From: SCUB01 sp041918675
GTDB taxonomy: Bacteria; Pseudomonadota; Alphaproteobacteria; Rhizobiales; Xanthobacteraceae
DNA: 64,000 bases
NCBI GenBank assembly: GCA_041918675.1
Contig: JAYRVF010000007.1
Location: 172,350 to 236,349, forward strand
Reading direction: 5' to 3'
Shown: in pieces, positions 7,963 through 17,360 of the stretch
Layout of the letters: each line of letters opens with the position of its first letter
How positions within the stretch are numbered: the first letter of the stretch is position 1
Notes under the pieces: model-generated
Database searches by the model: none
Seen by the model: the letters and a program-made list of their open reading frames with translations, nothing else
What the model was told of the DNA's origin: nothing
Made by a program: the position numbers and the translations under genes

Positions 7963-8010
7963 GACGCGGCCAACGACGCGGCCACCGACGCGGCCACCGA
8001 CGCGGCCACC
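7963..8010 (+). repeat. Four tandem copies of a 12-bp unit (GACGCGGCCACC)
   Basis: Units start at 7963, 7975, 7987 and 7999; the first has AAC instead of ACC at its end. A degenerate fifth unit (GACGCATCGATC) follows. The array lies 28 bp before the MarR start codon, between the amidohydrolase stop and that gene. Unit length is a multiple of three, but there is no convincing gene here. Slippage could vary the copy number and hence leader length. Confidence 0.9.
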
Positions 8011-8038
8011 GACGCATCGATCGAGGGAGAGACGACCA

Positions 8039-8587
8039 ATGCGCGAACGCGCGATATCCGACACGGAGCACGATCGCGGCAGGAAGGCCGCCGCCGAGCG
8101 CGTCTCCCCGCACGCGCTCGATCTCGACAACTACATTCCCGCGCAGCTCGCCTATCTCACCAACCGTCTGACCTCGACGGCGACGGCGGCCTATCGCCCC
8201 AGATTCGGCGTCGGCCTGAGCGACTGGCGGATCATCGCCATGCTCGGCCGCGAGCCCTGGATCCAGGCCGCCCGCGTGTGCGAGGCCACCGGCATGGACA
8301 AGGGCGCCGTCAGCCGCAGCCTGCGCGATCTCATCGCGCACGGACTGGTCGAGGCGCGCGCCGATCGCGCCAGTCAGCGGCGGCAGTTGATGGCGCTGAC
8401 GGCGAAAGGTCTCGTCGTGCACGACCATCTGGTGCGCATGTCGATCGAGCGCGAGCGTCGCCTGCTCGCCGGTCTTTCGCGCGAGGAGAGGCGGATCGTG
8501 CAGAGCCTGCTCGCGCGCATGAAGAACAATGTCGGCCTGCTCGCCGCCGCGCTCGACGAGGGCGACGAGCGGACCGAACACCGATGA
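8039..8587 (+). CDS. MarR family transcriptional regulator
   Basis: 182 aa. A winged-helix DNA-binding domain is visible at about residues 55-130: FGVGLSDWRIIAMLG, then the recognition helix region VCEATGMDKGAVSRSLRDLIAHGLVEAR, then the wing with RRQLMALTAKG. Helices at both ends (dimerisation) complete a normal-length MarR protein, preceded by a charged N-terminal tail of about 30 residues. A GAGGGAGA box precedes the ATG. It is the best candidate to bind the two palindromes in the divergent region at 6560-6602 and to sense the substrate of the demethylation operon; this link is inferred from position. No copy of that palindrome was seen upstream of this gene, so it may not regulate itself. 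Confidence 0.93.
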   Translation: MRERAISDTEHDRGRKAAAERVSPHALDLDNYIPAQLAYLTNRLTSTATAAYRPRFGVGLSDWRIIAMLGREPWIQAARVCEATGMDKGAVSRSLRDLIAHGLVEARADRASQRRQLMALTAKGLVVHDHLVRMSIERERRLLAGLSREERRIVQSLLARMKNNVGLLAAALDEGDERTEHR

Positions 8588-8621
8588 CGGCGCCGCCAGG
8601 CGGAGGTCGGGATCGCCAAGC

Positions 8622-9536
8622 ATGATTCTCAAGCAATTGCGGATTTTTCTCGCCGTGGTCGAGGCGGGCACCGTGCGGCAGGCGGCCGGCCGCCTGCATC
8701 TGTCGCAATCCTCCGTCACCAAATGCATCCAGCAGCTCGAACAGGAATTGCGCGCGGAACTGTTCGCGCGCAGCGCCCAGGGCGTGGCGCTGACCGACGC
8801 CGGCCGGCTTCTGGTCGCCCGCGCCAAGGCGATCGAGGCCGAGCTTCGCCATGCCCGCAACGAGCTCGACGCCTTCACCAACGCCGAGGCCGGCGACATC
8901 CGCGTGTGCGCCTCGCCGGCGGTGGCGATGGGTCTTCTGCCGCGCGCCATCGCCAGCTTCAAGAAAAGGCGGCGCGGCGTGCGCTTCCAGATTCAGGAAG
9001 GCATCTATCCGCACCTGCTCGCCCCGCTGCGCACCGGCGAAATCGATCTCGCTCTCGCGCTGGTGCCGGAGATGCCGCCGGACGATGATCTCAGGGCGAC
9101 GATCCTGTTGCGCGACTCCGTCATCCCGGCGGTGCGCGCCGACCATCCGCTGCGCCGGCGCGCCCAGGTCTCGCTCGCCGATCTGCGTGATCTCGAATGG
9201 GTGGTCTACCGCTCAAGCCGCACCGGGCGCGACATTTTCGACCGCTGCTTCGTCCTCAACGGCCTGCCGCCGCCCGAGCGCGTCATCGAATGCGCCTCGT
9301 TCGCCTGCACGCTGGCGCTGATCGAGCTCGGCGATTGCGCCGCGCTGCTGCCCTCGCAGATCTTCGCCCAGCCGACCTACCGCGCCGGCGTCTCGCCCTT
9401 GTTCATGGAAACGCCGATGCCGCGCTGGGACGTCGCCGTCATCCGCCGAGCCGGATTCGAACTGTCGCCGGTGGGCATCGCCTTCGTCGACGAGCTTCAC
9501 CGCGTCGCCGGTGAAATCCAGACTTCGGCGAACTGA
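8622..9536 (+). CDS. LysR family transcriptional regulator
   Basis: 304 aa from the ATG at 8622 (MILKQLRIFLAVVEAGT). The N-terminal winged helix-turn-helix is canonical: AAGRLHLSQSSVTKCIQQLEQELRAELFARS. The C-terminal part is a two-lobed effector-binding domain with GDIRVCASPAVAMGLLPRAIASF and later EIDLALALVPEMP. It starts 34 bp after the MarR stop and ends 136 bp before the molybdopterin enzyme gene, all on the same strand, so MarR, LysR and the enzyme may be co-transcribed. LysR proteins usually sit divergent to their target; here the target is probably the downstream enzyme, but this is inference. Confidence 0.95.
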   Translation: MILKQLRIFLAVVEAGTVRQAAGRLHLSQSSVTKCIQQLEQELRAELFARSAQGVALTDAGRLLVARAKAIEAELRHARNELDAFTNAEAGDIRVCASPAVAMGLLPRAIASFKKRRRGVRFQIQEGIYPHLLAPLRTGEIDLALALVPEMPPDDDLRATILLRDSVIPAVRADHPLRRRAQVSLADLRDLEWVVYRSSRTGRDIFDRCFVLNGLPPPERVIECASFACTLALIELGDCAALLPSQIFAQPTYRAGVSPLFMETPMPRWDVAVIRRAGFELSPVGIAFVDELHRVAGEIQTSAN

Positions 9537-9672
9537 CCGGCGCGCCCGGCGATCACCGGACACGATCGCTAAACGCGAACTCTGCATCGCCGGCCGGCCG
9601 GGGCGCCCGCTATCGTCGCGGCGGCGTTCGCGGGACGCCAGTGGGCAATTTCAAGCCGCCGGGGGGTTCGGC

Positions 9673-11856
9673 ATGACCAATCTCGACCTTGCGACCGCGG
9701 GGACGACCGAGGCATCCGGCGGGGCGACGACGGTCCTGAAAAGCGTTTGCCGCAGTTGCCATGGCGGATGCGGCGTGCTCCTGCACGTGCGCGACGGACG
9801 CCTCGTCAAGATCGAGGGCGACCGCGAAGGGCCGCTGAACCACGGCCGCCTCTGTCCGATCGGCACGGTGACGCTCGACATCGTCTATAACCCCAAGCGG
9901 CAGCACCATCCGATGCGCCGCATCGGGCCGCGCGGCTCGGGCCAGTGGGCGAGGATCACCTGGGACGAGGCGCTCGACGAGATCGCCGCGCGTCTCGATG
10001 CCATCCGCAAGGAGTTCGGCCCCGAGGCGATCGCGCTCGGCACCGGCACCGGCCGCCACCACATCCGCTGGGTCTCGCGCTTCGGCAACGCGCTCGGTAC
10101 GCCGAACTGGTGCGAGCCCGGCTTCGCCCAATGCTTCCACCCGCGCGTCAACACCTGCCTCCTGACCTTCGGCGATTTCCCTGTCTCCGACTTCACCAGC
10201 GGCACGCCGCCCGCCTGCATGCTGTTCTGGGGCCACAACCCGCTCAACTCCGGACCCGACGGCGAGACGCGCTTCAACGTGCGCGAGGCGCTCGACACCA
10301 ATCCGAAGATCATCGTGGTCGATCCGCGTGAGACCGACCTCGCCAAGCGCGCCGAGGTTTGGCTGCAGCTACGCCCGGGCACCGACGACGCGCTGGCGCT
10401 CGCCATGCTCAACGTCATCATCGGCGAGGAGCTCCACGACGCGCCCTTCGTCGCGCGATGGACGCATGGCTTCGATCAATTGCGCGATCATGTCCGCCCG
10501 TTCACGCCGGAATGGGCCGAGCCGATCACCTGGGTGCCGGCGGAGAAAATCCGCGCGGCGGCGCGCCTGTTCGCGCGCACGCGCCCGGCGATGCTCGATT
10601 GGGGCTGTGCCATCGAGCACACGCCGAAATGCGTGCAAACCATCCGCGCCATTTCGATGATCCCCGCGCTCACCGGCAATATCGACATCCCCGGCGCGTG
10701 GGTATTCGGCATGAAGGGCACCGGGCGATTCCCCAGCCTGATCGAAAATCTCACGCCGGAGCAGAACGCCAAGCGCCTCGGCGCCGACCGCTTCAAGCTG
10801 CTCGGCGGCGAAGGCGCCGATCTGCCGGCCGCGCACATCCCGACGCTGCTGCAGGCGATGCGCGAGGGCAAGCCCTATCCGGTCAAGGCGTTCCTCGTCT
10901 TCGGCAACAATACGCTGACGACCTACGCCAACACCAAGCTCGTCCACGAGTCGCTGATGAAGCTCGACTTCATGGTGTGCGCCGATCTGTTCATGACGCC
11001 GACCGCGGAGCTCGCCGACATCTTCCTGCCGGCGGCGCTGTGGCCAGAGCTCGACCAGCTTGCCGGCCTGCCGACCGTCGCTGGCAATGTCGTGCTCGCC
11101 AATCAGCGCGCGGTGCGCGTCGGCGAGTGCCGGCCGGACGAGGAGATCTTCGTCGATCTGGCGCGGCGGATGAAGCTGCCGGTCGGCACCGAATCGGTCG
11201 AGGAGGTGCTCGACGGCATGCTGGCGCGCGGCGGCATCGGCATGACCTTCGCGGAGTTCAAGAAAAAGGGCTCGGTGGTCGTTCCCTTCAAATTCCGCAA
11301 ATACGAGGACGGCGGCTTCAAGACGCCGACCGGCAAGATCGAACTCTATTCGACGCGCTTCGAAGCGATGGGCTATGCGCCGCTGCCCACCTACGTGGAA
11401 GCGCCGGAGACCCCACTCAGCCGCCCGGACGTCGCCAAGGACTATCCGCTTGTGCTGACCACCGGCGCCCGCATCCCGAACTTCTTCAATTCGGAGCACC
11501 GGCAGGTCGAAAAGCTGCGCAAGGCCTATCGCGACCCGCAGGCCGACATTCACCCCGAGACCGCCGCGCGCCACGGCATCAAGAAAGGCGACTGGATGTG
11601 GATCGAGACGCGGCGCGGCCGCACCAGGCAGCGCGCCCGCGTCACCACCGAGATCGATCCGCGGGTGATCGCGGCTCAACACGGCTGGTGGTTCCCGGAA
11701 GACCCGGCGCCCGATTACGGCGTGTGGAAATCGAACGTCAACGTGCTCACCGACAATACGCCGCCTTACGATCCGCAGATGGGCACGTATCAATTGCGCG
11801 CGCTGTTGTGCCGGGTGGCCAAGGCCGATCCGCTCGAACCGATCCCGACGCCTTGA
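9673..11856 (+). CDS. Molybdopterin-dependent oxidoreductase, DMSO-reductase superfamily
   Basis: 727 aa. The N-terminus binds a [4Fe-4S] cluster through C26-x2-C29-x3-C33 and C61 (GRLCPIG). The body has the molybdopterin-guanine-dinucleotide domains: WDEALDEIAARL, a HNPLNSGPDGE nucleotide-site loop, and a C-terminal cofactor domain with LVLTTGARIPNFFNSEHRQ and NVNVLTDNTPPYDP. There is no twin-arginine signal, so the enzyme is cytoplasmic. No iron-sulfur or membrane-anchor subunit gene is adjacent. The metal-ligand residue is not certain; C147 or C154 in TPNWCEPGFAQC are candidates. The overall pattern recalls the thiosulfate-reductase, transhydroxylase and acetylene-hydratase-like branch more than formate dehydrogenase. 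The start was chosen at MTNLD after the long untranslated spacer. Confidence 0.9.
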   Translation: MTNLDLATAGTTEASGGATTVLKSVCRSCHGGCGVLLHVRDGRLVKIEGDREGPLNHGRLCPIGTVTLDIVYNPKRQHHPMRRIGPRGSGQWARITWDEALDEIAARLDAIRKEFGPEAIALGTGTGRHHIRWVSRFGNALGTPNWCEPGFAQCFHPRVNTCLLTFGDFPVSDFTSGTPPACMLFWGHNPLNSGPDGETRFNVREALDTNPKIIVVDPRETDLAKRAEVWLQLRPGTDDALALAMLNVIIGEELHDAPFVARWTHGFDQLRDHVRPFTPEWAEPITWVPAEKIRAAARLFARTRPAMLDWGCAIEHTPKCVQTIRAISMIPALTGNIDIPGAWVFGMKGTGRFPSLIENLTPEQNAKRLGADRFKLLGGEGADLPAAHIPTLLQAMREGKPYPVKAFLVFGNNTLTTYANTKLVHESLMKLDFMVCADLFMTPTAELADIFLPAALWPELDQLAGLPTVAGNVVLANQRAVRVGECRPDEEIFVDLARRMKLPVGTESVEEVLDGMLARGGIGMTFAEFKKKGSVVVPFKFRKYEDGGFKTPTGKIELYSTRFEAMGYAPLPTYVEAPETPLSRPDVAKDYPLVLTTGARIPNFFNSEHRQVEKLRKAYRDPQADIHPETAARHGIKKGDWMWIETRRGRTRQRARVTTEIDPRVIAAQHGWWFPEDPAPDYGVWKSNVNVLTDNTPPYDPQMGTYQLRALLCRVAKADPLEPIPTP

Positions 11857-11907
11857 GGCGTCCGGCCCGGTGACGCGACGCGCGCGCGACCGCGAAGGAA
11901 CGCGCGC

Positions 11908-13014
11908 TCAGGTGGCCGGCGGCGTCTCCCGGGCGGCGATGCGCGCCTGCTCGCCGGCTTGCATGGCGCCGGCCTGCGTGCCGGCCTGATCGCTCGCCTG
12001 CTTGCGCAACAGGTCCTTGGCGAGATCGCCGAGCGTCGGTCGCGGCAGGCCGATGAACGGCAGCGGTCGCGTCACATCGATCGCGGCAAGACCAAGCCGC
12101 GCGGTCAGAAGCCCGTTGAGAATTCCCTCGCCGAGGCGGGTGGAGAGCTTGGCCGCGACGCCGTGGCCGAGCACCTGCTGCACCAGGCTGTCGCTTGCCG
12201 CCATGCCGCCGGTGACCGCGATATGGGCGATGATCAGGCGCATCAGCCGGATCATGCCGAGCGCGCCGGGACGGCCGCCGTAAAGCTGCGCCAATTGCCG
12301 CGTGAGGCGCACGGCGGCGGCGAGCACGAACAGCATGTCGATCGCCGCCCGCGGGCTGACCGCCGTGACGACCGAGACGCTTTGCGCCGCGTTGGAAACG
12401 AGCCGCCGCGCGCGTGCGTCGAGCGGCGTCAGCAATTCGCGCTCGGCGAGCCTGATCTGGTCGGCGCCGTCGATGATGTCGTTGGCGTGCGTCGCCACCA
12501 CGGCGCGCGCCTGGGCGAGCGTCGGATTGTGCCGGGTGAAGCGCACCAGATCGGTGACGAGCGCGCGGCCTTCGGCGCGATCGTCGGAGACGAGCACGTC
12601 GGCAGCGCGCGCGTGCAGCTTCTCGATCGCGCCAAGGCGGGCGAGCGCGATCGCCTCGCGGATGGTGATCGCCACCAGCGCGACGACGCCGATCAGCGCG
12701 AGGCCGAGGCCGAGCACGCCGATAAGGTCGCTGCGCGCGAACAGATCGTCGATCAGCCGGACGACGGAAAGGCCGATGCCGAGCACGACGAGGCCCCCGG
12801 CCGACAGCCAGAACCAGCGGCCCCAGCGCGGTCCGCGTCGCGGCGGCGTCGGCGCCTCGGCCGGCGCCGGCAGCGTCAACGCGTCGGGTTCGGGCATGAC
12901 GCGCACGGTGGCGTGGCCGCGCCTCGCCTTATCGGTCTCGCCGTCGGCGACGAAGACATGAGGGTCGTCGAGCCGGAACGCCGCCGGCTTGCGGTGCGTG
13001 GTGTGGTCGGTCAT
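11908..13014 (-). CDS. ycjF: YcjF/TIGR01620 family membrane protein (DUF697)
   Basis: 368 aa. Two hydrophobic stretches at about residues 66-84 (WFWLSAGGLVVLGIGLSVV) and 98-120 anchor it in the inner membrane; the C-terminal half is the DUF697 helical domain (PRAAIDMLFVLAAAVRLTRQLAQLYGGRPGALG region). Its ATG overlaps the ycjX stop as ATGA. YcjX and YcjF form a conserved pair in proteobacteria linked to envelope or phage-shock-type stress, but their molecular function is not defined. The N-terminal 50 residues are low-complexity and proline-rich. Confidence 0.88.
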   Translation of the reverse strand: MTDHTTHRKPAAFRLDDPHVFVADGETDKARRGHATVRVMPEPDALTLPAPAEAPTPPRRGPRWGRWFWLSAGGLVVLGIGLSVVRLIDDLFARSDLIGVLGLGLALIGVVALVAITIREAIALARLGAIEKLHARAADVLVSDDRAEGRALVTDLVRFTRHNPTLAQARAVVATHANDIIDGADQIRLAERELLTPLDARARRLVSNAAQSVSVVTAVSPRAAIDMLFVLAAAVRLTRQLAQLYGGRPGALGMIRLMRLIIAHIAVTGGMAASDSLVQQVLGHGVAAKLSTRLGEGILNGLLTARLGLAAIDVTRPLPFIGLPRPTLGDLAKDLLRKQASDQAGTQAGAMQAGEQARIAARETPPAT

Positions 13015-14480
13015 TGCAGCCGGTCTCCGAGCAGGAACTCAAGCGCGCGATCGAGACGAATATGCGGCAGGCCGGCGTCGCCGGCCGCGTCGGCGGCGAG
13101 CGATGGCGGGCGGAACCGCAGAAAGCGGTAGTCGGCCTCCTCCGCGCTCGCCGCGATCAGGCCGCGAAAGGCCTGTCCGTCCTCGAACAGGCTCTCGGCG
13201 CGTTCGGGCAAATCGCCGGGAAAGGTCGCGACCTCGGTCTCGCCGTCGAAGGTCTGCCCGCCCGCGGTTTCGCCGGCGGCCGGCGTGCCGAGGATCGAGG
13301 GGAGCACCTCGCGGCCACGGGTCACGCTCGCCTCGCGCGTCGCGCGCACCGCCGCGAGCGCGATCACGTCGACCTTGGCGCCGGCGAAGCGCGCCCGTTC
13401 CGACGCGCGCGCGACCATTTTCTTCAGGATCGCCTCCAGCCGGTCGTGGCTGGTGTGGTGCAAATGGTCGGCCTTGGTCGCCGCGAACAGGATGCGATCG
13501 ATGCGCGGGCGGAACAGCGCGGAGACGAGCGTGCGCCGTCCGGCGCGGAAGCAGTCGAGGATGGCGGCGAGCGCGGCCTCGAGGTCGCGCAACGCCTCCG
13601 GGCCGGCGTTGAAGGCGGCGAGCGCGTCGACCAGGACGATCTGCCGGTCGAGCCGGGCGAAATGATCGCGGAAGAACGGACGCACGACCGCCTCGCGATA
13701 GGAATCGTAGCGCCGGCGCATCATCGCCCAGAGCGAGCCGGCCGGCATGGTCGCGCCTTCCGACAGTTCCAGCGGCGCGAAGGTCAAGGCCGGCGTGCCG
13801 GCGAGCGCGCCGGGCAACAGGAAGCGGCCGGGCGGCAATAGGCTCATGGCGAAGCGCTCGTCGCGGCAGGCGCGCAGATACGCGGTGAAGAGCCGCGCGG
13901 CGGCGAGCGCGTCCTGCTCGTCGGCCGCGCTTTCGGCCGAGAGCGTCGCCAGATGGGCGTGCCATTCGCCCGCGAGCGCGGCGCGCGGTGTCTGGCGCGA
14001 CAGCTTCAGGCTTTCGGCCGACCATTCCTCGTAGGATTTCTCAAGCAAGGGCAGGTCAAGCAGCCATTCGCCGGGATAGTCGACGATGTCGAGGGTGAGC
14101 GTGCGCGTCGCGGCCGCCGTGGTCTGATAGTCGATGACGAGGCGAAGCTCGCTGATGTCGGTCGTCGATTTCGGCCAGAGCCGCGCGCGCGTGAGCGCGC
14201 CGAGGTGGCCCTCGTAATCGAACCGCGCGACCGCGTCGTCGGGCTGCGGCTCGAGCCGGGCGCCGGCGATGCGTCCGGTCGCCAGCGCCTCGAAGACCGG
14301 GAACCGCCCGCCGCGCAGAAGCCCATGCACCAGCGCGGTGATGAACACCGTCTTGCCCGCCTGCGACAGGCCGGTGACGCCGAGCCGCACCGTCGGATGG
14401 GCAAGGTGCTGGCCAAATTCGATCAGCGACCGCGCGGTCAGCCGCGCGGTCTCGACAATGTCGGTCAGTCGTGTGGCCAT
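13011..14480 (-). CDS. ycjX: YcjX family P-loop GTPase-like ATPase
   Basis: 489 aa, typical length for YcjX. The Walker A motif is G37-LSQA-G-K-T44. The conserved TLDIVDYPGEWLLDLPLL block contains the switch/Walker B region, followed by ATKADHLHH, which resembles a nucleotide specificity loop. First gene of the two-gene ycjX-ycjF unit, with a 4-bp overlap. It is a cytoplasmic protein that probably works with the membrane partner YcjF. Biological role is unproven in this lineage. Confidence 0.93.
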   Translation of the reverse strand: MATRLTDIVETARLTARSLIEFGQHLAHPTVRLGVTGLSQAGKTVFITALVHGLLRGGRFPVFEALATGRIAGARLEPQPDDAVARFDYEGHLGALTRARLWPKSTTDISELRLVIDYQTTAAATRTLTLDIVDYPGEWLLDLPLLEKSYEEWSAESLKLSRQTPRAALAGEWHAHLATLSAESAADEQDALAAARLFTAYLRACRDERFAMSLLPPGRFLLPGALAGTPALTFAPLELSEGATMPAGSLWAMMRRRYDSYREAVVRPFFRDHFARLDRQIVLVDALAAFNAGPEALRDLEAALAAILDCFRAGRRTLVSALFRPRIDRILFAATKADHLHHTSHDRLEAILKKMVARASERARFAGAKVDVIALAAVRATREASVTRGREVLPSILGTPAAGETAGGQTFDGETEVATFPGDLPERAESLFEDGQAFRGLIAASAEEADYRFLRFRPPSLAADAAGDAGLPHIRLDRALEFLLGDRLQ

Positions 14481-14613
14481 GGGTTACGCCCGTGGGTCCA
14501 GCCTCTTCGCCTCAGCGAAGATGGGGGCGCGAACGGCGCCGCGCCAGAGCGCTTGCGGCGCGCCGGCGCGCGTTCCCGGTGGAATAGCTATCGATTTCGG
14601 CGCTGGGCGCGCG

Positions 14614-15834
14614 CTAATGGCCCGAGCGAAGGCGGGCGAGAAGCTCCGCCGTCGGCCAGGAATCGGCCGGCAGGCCGTATTTGACCTGCATCGTCTTGAC
14701 CGCGATCCGGCTCTGCTGGCCGAGAATGCCGTCGATCTTGCCGACATTGAATCCCATGCGCGCGAGCAATTGCTGCATCTCCTTCAACTCGTTGAACCCG
14801 AGTTGCGCGATCGGGGCGGCGGGGCGCTTGAGCGCCGGCGCGCCGGCGATGCGGTTGGCGAGATAAGCGGCGGTGGTGGCGTAGATCAGCGAATTGTTCC
14901 ACGTCGTGTAGATCTTGAAATTGTTGAAGGCGAGGAACGCCGGCCCGTGGCGGCCCATCGGCAGCAGCAGCGAGGCGGGCAGGCCGTCATTCGGCAGCGC
15001 GCGGCCGCCGGGGAGCGTCACGCCCCATTTGGCCCATTGCGCGCGCGGATGCTGGACGGTGAGGTCGGCCTGGTCCCACGGCAGATTGGCCGGAACCGAG
15101 ACTTCCTGCAGCCAAGGCTCGCCGCGCCGCCAGCCGAGGCTTGCGATGTAGTTGGCGGTGGACATGATCACGTCGGACGGCGAGCGCAGAAGGTCGCGCC
15201 GTCCATCGCCGTCGCCGTCGACGGCGAATTTCTCATAGAGCGTGGCCAGGAACTGCGTCTGGCCGAGTTCGCCGGCCCAGGAACCGATCATTTCCGACGG
15301 GGCGAGGTCGCCGCGCTCGACGACCTTCAGCGCCGAGGTCAGTTCCTCGCGGAACATCGCCGCGCGGCGGCAGTCATAGGCGAGGGTGACGAGCGAGGTC
15401 AGCGTCGGCAGCTTGCCCATATTGGCGCCGAAATCGCTTTCGAGCCCCCAGAAGGCCGCGATCACCGCGCCCGGCACGCCATATTGCTGCTCGGCGCGGG
15501 CGAACGCGTTGGCATGGGCCTTCAGCTTGGCCTGCCCCTGCTGCATGCGATAGGCGGCCGCCATGCGGTCGGAAAATTCGATGAACGCCTGGCCGAACAC
15601 GCGCTGGCCGCGGTCGCGGTTGACGATGCCCTGGTCGTAGACGAGGTAGGGCGCGGCGGCCGCGAGGGTGCGCTGGGAGACGCCCGCGGCGGCGGCTTCC
15701 TGCTTGAACTGCGCGAGCCATGCGTCGAACGAGCCGGAGGTGCGACAGGGGGCGGTCTGACCTTCCCGCGGATGCTGGGCAAGGGCCGGCGAGGCGAGAG
15801 CAAGGAGCGTGAGCAGGGTCGGGAGAATGCGCAT
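14614..15834 (-). CDS. Lytic murein transglycosylase, MltB type, with peptidoglycan-binding domain
   Basis: 406 aa. MRILPTLLTLLALASPALAQ is a clear Sec signal peptide, which fixes the start at 15834. The catalytic MltB-like domain spans about 35-335: the GVPGAVIAAFWGLESDFGAN segment holds the catalytic glutamate, and SWAGELGQTQFLATLYEKFAVDGDGDG is the second signature, including an EF-hand-like DGDGDG. Residues about 345-405 are a PG_binding_1 repeat (MQQLLARMGFNVGKIDGILGQQS). The enzyme cleaves glycan strands in the periplasm to 1,6-anhydro products during wall turnover. It follows the regulator gene by 74 bp on the same strand but is probably independent. Confidence 0.95.
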   Translation of the reverse strand: MRILPTLLTLLALASPALAQHPREGQTAPCRTSGSFDAWLAQFKQEAAAAGVSQRTLAAAAPYLVYDQGIVNRDRGQRVFGQAFIEFSDRMAAAYRMQQGQAKLKAHANAFARAEQQYGVPGAVIAAFWGLESDFGANMGKLPTLTSLVTLAYDCRRAAMFREELTSALKVVERGDLAPSEMIGSWAGELGQTQFLATLYEKFAVDGDGDGRRDLLRSPSDVIMSTANYIASLGWRRGEPWLQEVSVPANLPWDQADLTVQHPRAQWAKWGVTLPGGRALPNDGLPASLLLPMGRHGPAFLAFNNFKIYTTWNNSLIYATTAAYLANRIAGAPALKRPAAPIAQLGFNELKEMQQLLARMGFNVGKIDGILGQQSRIAVKTMQVKYGLPADSWPTAELLARLRSGH

Positions 15835-15908
15835 GGGACCGTCCGCGGAAGGTGGGATCGAGATTCGCATTTTCGCCAGCAAATTGCGGCGAAACGCAAG
15901 CCAAAACG

Positions 15909-17360
15909 CTACAACTCCCTCGCATTGGTGAAGGCGAAGGACGAAACGCGGCGCGTGTTCTCGTCGAGGATCAGCGCGCGGGTCAGCGGCGGTTCGGCGC
16001 GCTGGCTGCAATTCTCGCGCTCGCACAGGCGGCAATTGACGCCGATCGGCGTCGCCTCCGCGCGTTCGAGGTCGATGCCGCCGGCATAGACGAGGCGGCC
16101 GGCGTGGCGCAATTCGCAGCCGAGGCCGACGGCGTGGCGCGGCTGCGGCTGCGGATGGGGAACCGCGGGCGCGCGCACCGTTTGCGCGAGCGAGAAATAG
16201 CGCGAGCCGTCCGGCAGTTCGATGATCTGCGTGAGCATGCGGCCGGGCGTGTCGAACGACGTGTGCACGTTCCACAACGGACAGGTGCCGCCGAATTTCG
16301 AGAACGGGAAGGTGCCGGAGGAGAAGCGCTTCGACACGTTGCCGGCATTGTCGACGCGGATCATGAAGAAGGGCACGCCGCGCGCGTTGGGCCGCTGCAG
16401 GGTGGTCAGGCGATGGCACAGATGCTCGAAGCCGGCGTTGAAGCGCTGGCCGAGCACGCCGAGATCATAGCCGAGCTGCTCGGCCGCGCCGTGAAAGGCG
16501 GCGTAGGGCATCATCGTCGCGGCGGCGAAATAATTGGCGAGCGTGATGCGGTAGAGCTTGCGCGTGGTGTCGTCGAGCGAGGGGTTGCGGTTGATGATGG
16601 CGTCGATGGTGGCGCCGTGTTCGGTGAGGCCGATCTGAAACGCGGCCTGGAACGAGCGTCCCGGCGGGTCGATCAGCTCGGAGATGAGCAATTGCCGGCG
16701 GTGACGGTCGAAGCGGCGCAGCGTCTCGCGCATGACGTCGACCGGCATGATGCGCGCCTGTACCGCATGGCGCTCGCGCAGCCGCGCGCACAGGGCCGCG
16801 AACAGGTCGTGATGGGCGACGCCCAGTTCGTCGCGCAGCGTCTCGGCCGCCTGTTCGAGCTCGGGGAAATAATCGCGGTTGGCCTCGATCATGTCGCGGA
16901 CGCGTTCGACCGGGTTGGCCTCGAAGCGCTGGATGTCGTCGCGCCCGGCGATCTGGGCGGCGACCAGGGTTTCCCCGCGCCGCGCCTCGGTATAGGCGGC
17001 GTAAAGGCGCTGCAGCGCATGGGTGATGCCGGGGCAAAGCTCGGCGAGGTCGCGCAGCTCCTGCTTGGGCAGGTCGATCTGGCGGAACAGCGGATCGGAG
17101 AAGATCTCGTTGAGCTCGGCGAAGAAGCGGTCTTCGTCGGCGCTGGCAAGGTCGCGCAGATCGAGGTCGTAGGTTTCGGCCAGGCGCAGCAAAAGCTGGG
17201 CGGTGACCGGGCGCTGGTTGCGCTCGATCAGGTTGACGTAGCTCGGCGAGATTTCGAGCCCCTCGGCGATCTGGGTCTGGGACAGGCCGAGCTGCTGGCG
17301 CAGCCGCCGGAAGCGGGGGCCGACGAACAGTTTCTTGCCGGTATCCGACGTTCGCGCCAT
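15909..17360 (-). CDS. XRE-type short-chain fatty acyl-responsive regulator (ScfR/RamB-like)
   Basis: 483 aa. N-terminal helix-turn-helix at about 17-71: FRRLRQQLGLSQTQIAEGLEISPSYVNLIERNQRPVT. The middle is an IrrE/ImmA-like domain without an HExxH motif, and the C-terminal DUF2083 part has cysteine-rich sequence: GLGCELRHAGRL and CRLCERENC. This is the architecture of the RamB/ScfR regulators that control isocitrate lyase and acetate or propionate genes in response to acyl-CoA. It is divergently transcribed from aceA across a 354-bp region with several palindromes, which supports direct control of aceA. GC and codon use match the surroundings. Confidence 0.92.
   Translation of the reverse strand: MARTSDTGKKLFVGPRFRRLRQQLGLSQTQIAEGLEISPSYVNLIERNQRPVTAQLLLRLAETYDLDLRDLASADEDRFFAELNEIFSDPLFRQIDLPKQELRDLAELCPGITHALQRLYAAYTEARRGETLVAAQIAGRDDIQRFEANPVERVRDMIEANRDYFPELEQAAETLRDELGVAHHDLFAALCARLRERHAVQARIMPVDVMRETLRRFDRHRRQLLISELIDPPGRSFQAAFQIGLTEHGATIDAIINRNPSLDDTTRKLYRITLANYFAAATMMPYAAFHGAAEQLGYDLGVLGQRFNAGFEHLCHRLTTLQRPNARGVPFFMIRVDNAGNVSKRFSSGTFPFSKFGGTCPLWNVHTSFDTPGRMLTQIIELPDGSRYFSLAQTVRAPAVPHPQPQPRHAVGLGCELRHAGRLVYAGGIDLERAEATPIGVNCRLCERENCSQRAEPPLTRALILDENTRRVSSFAFTNAREL

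Noticed and set aside
7963..8022. CRISPR-like array
   Set aside because: Units are 12 bp with no spacers: a simple tandem repeat.
15835..16419. Extension of the lytic transglycosylase upstream of the signal peptide
   Set aside because: It overlaps the regulator gene in another frame and would bury the signal peptide.
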